Assembly: GCA_003222675.1 (NCBI GenBank)
Contig: QHWT01000038.1
Span: 2,924-66,923 of the forward strand
DNA length: 64,000 bases
DNA from: Acidobacteriota bacterium
Lineage (GTDB): Bacteria; Acidobacteriota; Vicinamibacteria; Vicinamibacterales; 2-12-FULL-66-21
Reading direction: 5' to 3'
Part shown: piece by piece, positions 33,520 through 44,804 of the stretch
Position numbering within the stretch: position 1 is the first letter of the stretch
Layout of the letters: each line of letters opens with the position of its first letter
Translations under genes and position numbers: made by a program
Notes under the pieces: model-generated
Database searches by the model: none
What the model was told of the DNA's origin: nothing
Seen by the model: the letters and a program-made list of their open reading frames with translations, nothing else

Positions 33520-34419
33520 CTACTCCAGATCCTCTTTAAGGAGGTCGGTGTTGATTGCGAAGGCAGCCTCAGCGCCTTCGGCGGCGGCAACGACCACCCA
33601 TTGCACGGCGCGCGAGGCGTCGCCTGCAACGTAAAGTCCCGGCAGATGCGTGGACTCGTACCTCCCGGTGCGAACGGTGCCCTTGTCGTTGAACTCGCAG
33701 CCGAGGCCAATCGCGAGCTGCGAACGCTGGGTCTGGCCGGTCGTAAAGAACAGCGCGCGGCGCGGCAGCGAATCGCCCGCATCGAATACGACGCGTTCGA
33801 GAATGCCGTTCGTGCCTTCGAGCCGCGTGACGCGATCTTCGCGCACGCGGATTCCGTGGCGCGCGAGCCGCGCCAGGCCGTCCGCGTCGATCTCCGACGG
33901 ACCGTCCGTGCAGAGGACGAGATCGCGACTCCAGCCGGTGAGCTCCAGCGAGAGTCCGTAGCCGCGCGCGGAGCGGCCATAGATCGCGAGCGGCTGATCG
34001 CGGACTTCCCAGCCGTCACAGTACGGACAGTGAAAGACGCTGCTGCCGAACAGGTCCTCGAATCCGGGAATCTCCGGGAGAGTGTCGACGACGCCGGTCG
34101 CGATCAGGAGCTTGCGCGATTCGAACTCCTCATCGGTCGCGAGCGTGACGTGAAACCGGCTGTCCGCCTGGCATTGCGCGGAGGTGACTTCCACGTCGCG
34201 CAACTCGACGCAGTCGTACTCCTTCAACTGTTCGCGCGCGACGCGCAGGAACTCATGCGGCGGGATGCCGTCGCGCGTCAGATAACCATGCATGGCGCGC
34301 GACGCCGCGTTGCGCGGCGTGCCCGAATCGCACACGAGCACGCGCCTCAGGCTGCGTCCGAGAATGAGCGCCGCACTCAGACCAGCGGGTCCGGCGCCGA
34401 CAACAATCACGTCATACAT
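33520..34419 (-). CDS. Thioredoxin-reductase-like FAD/NAD(P)-dependent oxidoreductase
   Basis: The 299-residue flavoprotein starts with the FAD-binding VIVVGAGPAGLSAAL, has a redox-active CPYCDGWE (Cys131, Cys134) in the place where thioredoxin reductase carries CATCDG, and ends with LPGLYVAGDASR.VQWV, the second FAD contact. The NAD(P) segment (AIYGRSARGYGLSLEL) deviates from GxGxxA/G. CPYC enzymes of this group are often paired with other disulfide partners than thioredoxin. It may act in thiol redox balance; partner unknown. It shares strand and close spacing with the M61 peptidase gene upstream. Confidence 0.88.
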   Translation of the reverse strand: MYDVIVVGAGPAGLSAALILGRSLRRVLVCDSGTPRNAASRAMHGYLTRDGIPPHEFLRVAREQLKEYDCVELRDVEVTSAQCQADSRFHVTLATDEEFESRKLLIATGVVDTLPEIPGFEDLFGSSVFHCPYCDGWEVRDQPLAIYGRSARGYGLSLELTGWSRDLVLCTDGPSEIDADGLARLARHGIRVREDRVTRLEGTNGILERVVFDAGDSLPRRALFFTTGQTQRSQLAIGLGCEFNDKGTVRTGRYESTHLPGLYVAGDASRAVQWVVVAAAEGAEAAFAINTDLLKEDLE

Positions 34420-34437
34420 AGGTTCTTGGGTTCGGCA

Positions 34438-36282
34438 TCAGTGGCGTTGGGAGCCCAGCCAGCGGTCGCGGAACGACTTCTGTTCCGCAGTCGGCGCGCC
34501 TCCGGTGCGCTCGACGGGCTCGAACGTGAACGACGGATCTTCTTTCAAGGTGAGCGTGGAGGAGGCAGGACCGCTGCGTCGTGTGAACGCGATGCTGATG
34601 CGATCGCCGGGCTTGCGGGCGACGATCGCCTCCTGGATCTGCTGCGGGCTGCTGACGCTCTTGCCGTCGACCGCCGTGATCACATCATCTTGTTCGAGAC
34701 CCGCGTCGTAGGCAGGAGTGCCGGGTGCGACCAGATTCGCTATCGTCGTGGTCTGTTGCGAAAACGACAAATCGCCGGCCCACGCGACGCCAGCGTTCCG
34801 GCGCTTCATCACGAGGCCGGCGCGCTGCACGAGACGGCCGTAGTCGACCGCGTCACGGCCGCTGATATATCGCGTGACGAACTCTTCCGCGAACCCGCGG
34901 TCGCCGCTGACCTCGGCGAGACGTTCGCGCACGTCGGTTATCGAGTACGGGCGCGCGACGAGACCGGGCTGAGGGCCCCCCGGCTTGCCGTGCGCCTTCC
35001 ACATCGCCCGCATGAAGTCGTCGAGCGAGACCCTGCCGTTCGTCTTGTCCCGCAGCGACAGGTCGAGACCGAGCGCGACGGCGGCGCCATACGTGTAATA
35101 CGAGATGAACGTCGTCCGGAAGTTCGTGCGATCCACGGCACGCGCGGCGTCAACGAAGGGCGCCATGTGGCTCATTTCGACGGCCGATCGGAACTGCCGC
35201 CCCGAACCATTCACGACGGAGTTGGCGCTCTGCGCGAAGCCATCGATCGTGCGCTGGGGATCGGTGAAACCGGCGCGGGCGAAGATCAGCTCGCCGTAGT
35301 ACTGCGTGAAGCCTTCGGCGAGCCACAACGAGTCGGTCAGATTCGCTTCCTCGAAGTTGAACGGCTCGAGGCCCTGCGGACGAATCCGCTCCACGTTCCA
35401 GCAGTGAAAGAACTCGTGCGCTGCGGTCCCGAGCGCGCCGCGAAGCGAGCGGCCCGTCACCACCGTGCTGTTGCGATGCTCCATCCCGTCGCCATCGTCC
35501 CACGGCAGGTAATCGGCGAGAAATGTGTAGGTGCCGGTGTCGTATTGCGGAAATTCGCCGAACACCGCCATCGCCTCGTTGACGATGTTCTCGACGCCGG
35601 CGACGTACTGGTCGATATCCTGCGCGCTCGCGTCGGCGTGCACGGCCGTGCGAATCACGAACGTCTTCCCGTCCGGATTCTTCACGTTGAACTGACGCAG
35701 CGTGTAGGCGCTCAGCTCCGTGGGGCTGTCGAACAGATACTGAAGGTTGGGCGCCGTGAAGGTCCATGGATCGTCGGTCGTGAACAGCTGCGTCGCAGGT
35801 TTCCAGTTGCGGCTGTCCGGCGGGACGAATGTGATCCGCACCGGGCGATCGTCGAGCCCGCGCGCCCACATCAGCGTCGCAGGCAGGTTCATGTGCGCGT
35901 GTGTCGTATCGATGCCCAGATACGTGCCATCGACGTGATCGCCGTACACCTTATATGCAACCTGCACGGTACCGTCGTGGCCGGAGACGTCCCATTGATA
36001 AGGATTCGGTCGCGATGGTTGCAACTCGCGCCCGCGGCTGTCGAACGCGTGCACGTCGTAAACGTTCTTCGCGAACTCGTGCACCGCGTAGCGTCCCGGC
36101 GACGATCGACTCATGCGCGCCTGCAGCGTCCCGGACACGCCTGGAAAGGTGACCTCCACCTGCGCGAAACGGTGCTCGGGCGCGGGGAACGACACCCGGT
36201 AAGTGACGGGCGAGGCAGGCTGGGCGGACACAGACAACGCGACCGACGTTGCCACCGCGGCGGCGCGAAGGATGGATCGCAT
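34438..36282 (-). CDS. M61-family metallopeptidase with PDZ domain, exported
   Basis: The 614-residue protein has a signal peptide (MRSILRAAAVATSVALSVSAQ), an N-terminal beta domain, the zinc site HEFFHCWNVERIRP (His289, His293) with AEGFTQYY carrying the third ligand, and a C-terminal PDZ domain (VAPGTPAYDAGLEQDDVITAVDGKSV). That order is the glycyl aminopeptidase (M61) pattern. It probably trims peptides in the periplasm. The ATG at 36282 is chosen for the signal peptide. Confidence 0.92.
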   Translation of the reverse strand: MRSILRAAAVATSVALSVSAQPASPVTYRVSFPAPEHRFAQVEVTFPGVSGTLQARMSRSSPGRYAVHEFAKNVYDVHAFDSRGRELQPSRPNPYQWDVSGHDGTVQVAYKVYGDHVDGTYLGIDTTHAHMNLPATLMWARGLDDRPVRITFVPPDSRNWKPATQLFTTDDPWTFTAPNLQYLFDSPTELSAYTLRQFNVKNPDGKTFVIRTAVHADASAQDIDQYVAGVENIVNEAMAVFGEFPQYDTGTYTFLADYLPWDDGDGMEHRNSTVVTGRSLRGALGTAAHEFFHCWNVERIRPQGLEPFNFEEANLTDSLWLAEGFTQYYGELIFARAGFTDPQRTIDGFAQSANSVVNGSGRQFRSAVEMSHMAPFVDAARAVDRTNFRTTFISYYTYGAAVALGLDLSLRDKTNGRVSLDDFMRAMWKAHGKPGGPQPGLVARPYSITDVRERLAEVSGDRGFAEEFVTRYISGRDAVDYGRLVQRAGLVMKRRNAGVAWAGDLSFSQQTTTIANLVAPGTPAYDAGLEQDDVITAVDGKSVSSPQQIQEAIVARKPGDRISIAFTRRSGPASSTLTLKEDPSFTFEPVERTGGAPTAEQKSFRDRWLGSQRH

Positions 36283-36340
36283 ATTCCCCCAGGTCACCGG
36301 CGTGCCATGACGCCGAGAAAAACTGATGCCTAGCGGCATG

Positions 36341-36502
36341 GTAATGCGCAACGTTCAATGTTCAATGGCCAAACGCTCAAGGTCCACCGGTCATGATTCG
36401 TGGTTCATCGTTCGAACGACCGTGCTCGGAGCGTTCTCGATCGCTCGCCTCGTCGCGCGGGAGAGACGTGAGCCATTGGACATCAATCATCGGGCACTGA
36501 AC
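36341..36502. repeat. TTCAATG-word arms upstream of the respiratory operon (gap 36283-36673)
   Basis: CAACGTTCAATGTTCAATGG-type words (36341-36385) are followed about 85 bp later by a partially complementary CCATTGGACATCAATCATC region (36470-36502). The first part of the 391-bp divergent gap is thus repeat DNA, and the promoter with its Rex-like box follows at 36519-36548. No gene is seen in the gap. Confidence 0.5.
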
Positions 36503-36518
36503 GCGCTCGGAGCGCCCG

Positions 36519-36548
36519 TTGACAACCTTGTGAAAAGTTTCACATTAT
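36519..36548 (+). promoter_or_regulatory. Sigma-70-type promoter of the ACIII/caa3 operon
   Basis: A consensus -35 TTGACA at 36519-36524 is followed after 18 bp by CATTAT (36543-36548) as a -10. Transcription would start near 36555, about 120 bases before the first gene. The spacing is one base longer than ideal. A Rex-like operator lies between the two hexamers. Confidence 0.65.
36528..36545. promoter_or_regulatory. Rex-type operator (redox-sensing repressor)
   Basis: TTGTGAA-AAGT-TTCACAT matches the Rex consensus TTGTGAA-N4-TTCACAA at every defined position but the last. It overlaps the promoter spacer, where a bound repressor would block RNA polymerase. Rex binds when NADH is low and lets go when NADH rises, so the respiratory operon would be induced by reducing pressure. 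The rex gene is not in this window. Confidence 0.75.
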
Positions 36549-36673
36549 TAACGGCGGCTCTCCCTCCGATCGGCGGACGTCCGCGCGACTCGCTTCGGCA
36601 CACTGTTCGTCGTCGGAAAGTGCCTTGTTCGATATAGGCTTATGGTTTTGCGGAGCGTTCGGGCGCCCAGACG

Positions 36674-37333
36674 ATGAGTCAGATATTCGCTCGCAGCACC
36701 AACATCTGGTCCAAAGTCAGCATCCTGGCCGTCCCGATTCTCGTGGCATTTCTCGGCTGGGCGGTCGTCACGATTTCTTGGTCGGGATACGTCACTGGAC
36801 AGGGGTTGACGCGCGATCAGCCCGTCCAGTTCAGCCACGCACATCACGTCGGATCCATGGGCATCGATTGCCGTTACTGCCACACGACGGTGGAAGAGTC
36901 GGCATTCGCGAACATCCCGCCCACCAAGACGTGCATGAACTGTCACTCGCAGATCTGGACCAGCGCGCCGATCCTCGAGCCGGTGCGCGCCAGCTTCCGC
37001 GACAACACCCCGCTCCAATGGTGGCGCGTCCACGACCTGCCTGACTTCGTGTATTTCAATCACAGCATCCATGTGGCGAAGGGCGTCGGGTGCGCGACGT
37101 GCCATGGGCCGGTCGATCGCATGCCGCTCGTGTATCAGGAGAACACGCTCCAGATGAGTTGGTGCCTCGATTGCCATCGCAACCCGCAGAAGTACATCCG
37201 CCCACGTGACCAGGTCTTCAACATGTCGTGGCAGCGTCCCGCGGACGATCCCGGCATGGGCGAGCGGCTGGTGAAGGATTACAAGATCGCCGACGTGCGG
37301 CAGCTCACAAGCTGTTCGACGTGTCACAGGTGA
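36674..37333 (+). CDS. actA: Alternative complex III, pentahaem cytochrome c subunit ActA
   Basis: The 219-residue protein has one N-terminal membrane anchor (residues 14-36) and five CxxCH haem c motifs at Cys66, Cys87, Cys140, Cys164 and Cys214, the number expected for ActA. Several extra His residues (FSHAHHVG, FNHSIHVAKG) can serve as distal ligands. It sits on the periplasmic side and carries electrons out of the quinol-oxidising core. It is the first gene behind the Rex-box promoter. Confidence 0.94.
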   Translation: MSQIFARSTNIWSKVSILAVPILVAFLGWAVVTISWSGYVTGQGLTRDQPVQFSHAHHVGSMGIDCRYCHTTVEESAFANIPPTKTCMNCHSQIWTSAPILEPVRASFRDNTPLQWWRVHDLPDFVYFNHSIHVAKGVGCATCHGPVDRMPLVYQENTLQMSWCLDCHRNPQKYIRPRDQVFNMSWQRPADDPGMGERLVKDYKIADVRQLTSCSTCHR

Positions 37334-37341
37334 AGTTTCCC

Positions 37342-37436
37342 GTGGCCAGTTTCCAGTTGCCAGCCGCAGTAAAACCACGTGTCGTGCCGGTTGCCGGCTG
37401 CCAAGTCATAACTGGTAACCGGCTCCTGGCTACGGG
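37342..37436. repeat. Word dyad between actA and actB
   Basis: GGCCAGTTTCCAGTTGCCAG (37343-37362) is answered by GGTTGCC, GGCTGCC, ACTGGTAACC and CTGGCTAC words (37389-37436). The unit is CCAGTTG/CAACTGG-like. It separates actA from actB by 113 bp in an otherwise overlapping operon, so it may have been inserted or may adjust the ratio of the two products. Confidence 0.65.
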
Positions 37437-37446
37437 TTACTGACGT

Positions 37447-40586
<3,140 letters not shown>

Positions 40587-40587
<1 letters not shown>

Positions 40588-41966
40588 TGGATCCCAAACC
40601 CGCTACGTACCCGGCTGCCCCGCTCATCGAGCCGGGGCACACGTTCGGATCGATCACAGACAAGATCAGCGCGGTCGTGCTGTCGGGCCGGCAGCCGATC
40701 AGCTGGTTCGTCGTGCTGTCGATCGGATTGCTGCTCTGCGGCATGCTCGGGATGGCGATCACGTGGCTGCTGATCAAGGGCACCGGCATCTGGGGCATCA
40801 ACATTCCCGTCGGCTGGGGCTTTGCGATCATCAACTTCGTCTGGTGGATCGGCATCGGCCACGCGGGCACGCTGATCTCGGCGATTCTGCTGCTCCTCAA
40901 ACAAGGCTGGCGCACGTCGATCAACCGTTTCGCCGAAGCGATGACGATCTTCGCCGTCATGTGCGCGGGATTGTTCCCGCTGATTCACACCGGCCGTCCC
41001 TGGCTCGCGGCGTACTGGCTGTTCCCGTACCCGAACACCATGTCGATCTGGCCGCAGTTCAGGAGCCCGCTGATCTGGGACGTGTTCGCCGTCTCGACCT
41101 ACTTCACGGTCTCGCTGCTGTTCTGGTACGTCGGATTGATCCCGGATCTGGCGACGCTCCGCGACAAGGCGAAGCACCGCGGCTTGAGGATCGCCTACGG
41201 CATGCTCTCGCTCGGCTGGCGCGGATCCGCGCGCCACTGGCAACGCTACGAGCATATCTACCTGCTCCTCGCAGGACTCTCGACGCCGCTGGTCCTCTCG
41301 GTCCACACCGTCGTGAGCTTCGACTTCGCGATCGGCATCGTTCCCGGATGGCACGCCACGATCTTCCCGCCGTACTTCGTTGCCGGCGCGATCTACGCGG
41401 GGTTCGCAATGGTGTTGACGCTCGCGATCCCGCTCAGGAAGATTTACGGCCTCGAAGACTTCATCACGATGCGGCACCTCGAGAACATGGCCAAGGTGAC
41501 GCTGCTCACGGGTCTCATCGTCGCCTACGGCTACATGTCCGAGGCCTTCTTCGGCTTCTACAGCGCGAACAAGTACGAAGGCTTCATGATCTGGAACCGC
41601 ATGACCGGCCCGTACTGGCCGTACTACTGGACACTCGTGTTCTGCAACATCCTGACGCCCCAGTGGCTGTGGATCAAACGCGTCCGCACGAGCCCGCTCC
41701 CGCTGTTCATGGTGGCGATGGTCGTGAACTGCGGCATGTGGCTCGAACGCTTCGTCATTGTCATCACCAGCCTGCACCGCGATTTCCTGCCCTCCTCATG
41801 GGGGATGTATTACCCGACGATGTGGGACTGGATGACGTTCGTCGGGACGCTCGGCCTGTTCATCACGCTGTTCTTCCTGTTCATCCGCGCGCTGCCGATG
41901 ATCTCGATCTTCGAAATGCGATCGATGGCTCCGGAAGCCAGGATGCCGGGAGGCAAGGGGCACTGA
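40587..41966 (+). CDS. actC: Alternative complex III, NrfD-like quinol-binding subunit ActC
   Basis: The 459-residue integral membrane protein has about ten hydrophobic segments and the ActC/NrfD features FVWWIGIGHAGTLISAILLL and NRFAEAMTIFAVMCAGLFPLIHTGRPW. ActC carries the quinol site and a proposed proton path. Start and previous stop share one base (TGATG). Together with ActF it forms the membrane half of ACIII. Confidence 0.95.
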
Positions 41967-42502
41967 TGAGCACTGCTCCCATCTATGGCCTGATGGCCGA
42001 GTTCGATACGCCGGCCGCGCTCGTGGCTGCCGCGAAGCGGGTCTATGCAGCGGGATACCGCAAGATCGACACGTTCTCGCCGTTTCCGGTCGAAGAAGCG
42101 TGGGAGGCGATCGGCCATCGCGATCGGCGGATGTCGTTCATTGTACTGATGGGCGGTCTCGTCGGCGGCCTCGGGGGGTACGGCCTGGAATACTGGGTCC
42201 ACACGATGGCCTACCCGATCAACGTCGCGGGCAAGCCGCTCAACAGCTGGCCGCAATTCATTCCGGTGACCTTCGAGATGACGATCCTGATCGCGGCGCT
42301 CTCGGCCGTGATCGGCATGATCGTCCTCAACGGCCTGCCGATGCCGTATCACCCGGTCTTCAACGTGCCACGCTTCGAGCACGCGAGCCGCGACAAGTTC
42401 TTCCTGCTGATCGAGTCGAACGATCCGAAGTTCGATCGTCAGCGGACGCTGGAGTTCCTGAAGGGACTCGATGCGAGTGAAATCAATGAAGTCGCGCCGT
42501 AG
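41966..42502 (+). CDS. actD: Alternative complex III subunit ActD (DUF3341)
   Basis: The 178-residue protein matches DUF3341: an N-terminal soluble part (YGLMAEFDTPAALVAAAKRVYAAGYRKIDTFSPFPVE), two membrane helices (around residues 55-75 and 95-120) and a C-terminal soluble tail (FFLLIESNDPKFD). The ATG at 41966 overlaps the ActC stop by one base, and this start gives the canonical family N-terminus. It is a structural membrane subunit beside ActC. Confidence 0.93.
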   Translation: MSTAPIYGLMAEFDTPAALVAAAKRVYAAGYRKIDTFSPFPVEEAWEAIGHRDRRMSFIVLMGGLVGGLGGYGLEYWVHTMAYPINVAGKPLNSWPQFIPVTFEMTILIAALSAVIGMIVLNGLPMPYHPVFNVPRFEHASRDKFFLLIESNDPKFDRQRTLEFLKGLDASEINEVAP

Positions 42503-43100
42503 CTTCTGCCTCCTGTCTGCTGCCTTCTGTCTCCTTGCAGCCGCAGGCTGCAGACAGGACATGCACAACCAGCCGAAATACATCCCGCTGCGCGACAGCG
42601 CGCTGTTCGCGAACGGATCGAGCGCGCGGCCGCTCGTCGAAGACACGGTGGCGCGCGGCACGCTGCAGGACGATGAGGCGTTCTTCACGGGAAAGACCGG
42701 CGGCGCGGACGTCAACACGCTGCCCTTCCCGCTGACGAAAGAGGTCCTGGACCGCGGCGAGCAGCGCTACAACATCTACTGCTCTCCCTGCCACGATATG
42801 ACGGGCGCCGGCCAGGGCATGATCGTGCGCCGGGGCTATCGACAGCCTCCCTCGTTCCACATCGATCGCCTGCGCCAGGTGCCGATCGGCCATTACTTCG
42901 ACGTCATCAGCAACGGCTTCGGCGCGATGCCGGATTATCGCGCGCAGGTTGCGCCACGCGATCGGTGGGCGATCGCCGCGTACGTCCGCGCGCTGCAACT
43001 CAGTCAGCACGCGGCGGCCGCGGAGATCCCTGCCGAAGACCGGCAGAAGCTCTCGCAGTCGCCCCCTGCGCCGTCCGAGGGCGCGGCAAAGCACGAATGA
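42471..43100 (+). CDS. actE: Alternative complex III, monohaem cytochrome c lipoprotein ActE
   Basis: The 209-residue protein has a lipoprotein signal (LLAAAGC) and one haem motif CSPCH near residue 104, followed by a Met-containing GAMPDY region that can supply the axial ligand. It accepts electrons from ActA. ATG 42471 is preferred because GAAGGGA precedes it; ATG 42486 is the alternative. Its signal peptide is encoded almost entirely by a CTGCCTTCTGTCTCC word repeat. Confidence 0.92.
   Translation: MRVKSMKSRRSFCLLSAAFCLLAAAGCRQDMHNQPKYIPLRDSALFANGSSARPLVEDTVARGTLQDDEAFFTGKTGGADVNTLPFPLTKEVLDRGEQRYNIYCSPCHDMTGAGQGMIVRRGYRQPPSFHIDRLRQVPIGHYFDVISNGFGAMPDYRAQVAPRDRWAIAAYVRALQLSQHAAAAEIPAEDRQKLSQSPPAPSEGAAKHE
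42497..42559 (+). repeat. CTGCCTTCTGTCTCC word repeat forming the ActE signal peptide
   Basis: Tandem variants of TTCTGCCTCCTG / TGCTGCCTTCTG (42503-42535) run into a GCAGCC/GGCTGC hairpin and an AGACAGGAC word that complements CTGTCT. In frame this gives FCLLSAAFCLLAAAGCRQD, a working lipoprotein leader. It looks like a word dyad recruited as coding sequence. Confidence 0.65.
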
Positions 43101-44299
43101 ATACACACGCGCTCAGCGATACCGCGGACATCGCGCGGCTTCAGCAACGGGGCCTGATCATCGGTGCCGGCGGGCTTGTGGTCGGCGCGATTGGTGCGCT
43201 CCTGCAGCCGGATCAACTCCTGCCCTCGTGGCTGATCGGCTTCACGTTCTGCCTCGGGCTCTCGATGGGTTGTCTGACGCTGCTGATGATGCAGCACATG
43301 TCGGGCGGCCAGTGGGGACTCGTGGGCCGGCGCGTCTTCGAGGCGGGTAGCCGGCTGCTCCCGTACTGCGTGGTGCTCTTCCTGCCGATCGCGCTCTTCC
43401 TTCCGAAGCTGTATCTCTGGGCGCGCCCGGAAGCGGTGCGCGCGGACGAGATCCTGCAGCACAAGGAACCGTACCTGAACGTCTGGTTTTTCCTGATCCG
43501 CGCGGTCGTCTACTTCGTGATCTGGCTGTTCTGCGCGATGAATCTGAACCGCTGGTCGGCGGCGCAGGATCGCGGCGAGGTCGGCGTCACCGAAGCGGAT
43601 ACGCGGCGCTTCCGCGTGATCAGCGCGCCTGGCCTCCTGGCGTACGTCATCACGATGAGCCTTGCGGCCGTCGACTGGCTGATGTCGCTCGACCCCCACT
43701 GGTATTCGACGATCTTCGGCTTCATCATCGTCGCGGGCCAGGCGCTGTGCGCGTTGTCGTTCGCCGTAGCGGTGCTGGCGATCCTCGCAGAGAGCACGCC
43801 GATGTCGGCCGTGCTGCGCGCCGGGCATTTTCACGACCTGGGCAAGTTGATGCTCGCGTTCGTGATGCTCTGGGCCTATTTCTCGTTCTCGCAGTTCCTG
43901 ATCATCTGGGCTGGAAATCTGCCGGAAGAGATTCCGTTCTATCTCGTCCGGCTGCGTAACGGCTGGCAGTACGTCAGCCTGCTGATCGTCGTCGGACATT
44001 TCTTCCTGCCCTTCTTCCTGCTGCTCTCGCGTGACCTGAAGCGACGTCCGCGCCTGCTCGCGCGCGTTGCGTGGTTCATCGTGGCAGTACGGCTGGTGGA
44101 TCTGATCTGGCTGATCGCACCGGAGTTCAGCCACGAGGGCTCGTTTCCAATCAGTCTCGCGAACGTGGCGATCCCGGTGGGACTCGCGGGCGTCTGGCTG
44201 TTTCTCTTCGCGGGTCAGCTTCGACGTCACGCGCTGGTACCGGTCAACGATCCGTACTTCAAGGAGATGCTCGCTCATGGGCAGCACGCCGGGCACTGA
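43097..44299 (+). CDS. actF: Alternative complex III membrane subunit ActF
   Basis: The 400-residue integral membrane protein has about ten hydrophobic segments and resembles ActC, to which ActF is related, with conserved polar positions such as SLAAVDWLMSLDPHWYSTIFGF and FSQFLIIWAGNLPEEIPFY. The ATG at 43097 overlaps the ActE stop by 4 bp. It completes the ACIII core and is followed directly by the gene for an unknown membrane protein. Confidence 0.93.
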   Translation: MNTHALSDTADIARLQQRGLIIGAGGLVVGAIGALLQPDQLLPSWLIGFTFCLGLSMGCLTLLMMQHMSGGQWGLVGRRVFEAGSRLLPYCVVLFLPIALFLPKLYLWARPEAVRADEILQHKEPYLNVWFFLIRAVVYFVIWLFCAMNLNRWSAAQDRGEVGVTEADTRRFRVISAPGLLAYVITMSLAAVDWLMSLDPHWYSTIFGFIIVAGQALCALSFAVAVLAILAESTPMSAVLRAGHFHDLGKLMLAFVMLWAYFSFSQFLIIWAGNLPEEIPFYLVRLRNGWQYVSLLIVVGHFFLPFFLLLSRDLKRRPRLLARVAWFIVAVRLVDLIWLIAPEFSHEGSFPISLANVAIPVGLAGVWLFLFAGQLRRHALVPVNDPYFKEMLAHGQHAGH

Positions 44300-44804
44300 C
44301 GCGCACGCGCACCCGCACGGCAGCCTCGAGAACGTAGAGGTCGCGCACGAGCACAGCGACATCAGCATCCGCGGCATTATCTGGTTCCTCGCGATGCTCG
44401 TCGTGATCGTCCTTGTCACCGACGTCGCGATGTGGGGATTGTTCAAGGGATTCGACAAGCTCGAGCAACGCGACGATCCCTTCGTGACGCCGCTCGCGGC
44501 GCCGGCGGGGCAGCTGCCGGCAGAGCCGCGGTTGCAGACCACGCCGTGGCAGGACCTCACGCAGCTCCGCGCGGACGAACAGAAGCACCTCGATGGCTAC
44601 GGCTGGGTGGATCAGCGCGGTGGCATCGGGCACGTGCCGATCGAACGAGCGAAGGAGCTGTTGCTGCAGCGCGGTCTCCCGTCGCGCGCCAATGCTTCGC
44701 CTGACGCGACCGAAGGGACGCACGTCGCCGCCAGCGGAGAGGCCGCGGGCGGACGGAACATTCGCGCAACGGCACCGAAGCCGGCGGGCGGCGGAGAGAA
44801 ATGA
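44277..44804 (+). CDS. Single-span membrane protein between ACIII and SCO genes
   Basis: The 175-residue protein has a His-rich N-terminus (HAHPHG, VAHEHSD), one membrane helix (residues 36-58) and a periplasmic part ending in YGWVDQRGGIGHVPIERAKELLLQRGLP. That last motif recurs in proteins encoded next to cytochrome oxidases in several phyla, but no function is known to me. It overlaps actF by 23 bp and the SCO gene by 4 bp, so a role in assembly or copper handling of the oxidase is a fair guess. Confidence 0.8.
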   Translation: MGSTPGTDAHAHPHGSLENVEVAHEHSDISIRGIIWFLAMLVVIVLVTDVAMWGLFKGFDKLEQRDDPFVTPLAAPAGQLPAEPRLQTTPWQDLTQLRADEQKHLDGYGWVDQRGGIGHVPIERAKELLLQRGLPSRANASPDATEGTHVAASGEAAGGRNIRATAPKPAGGGEK

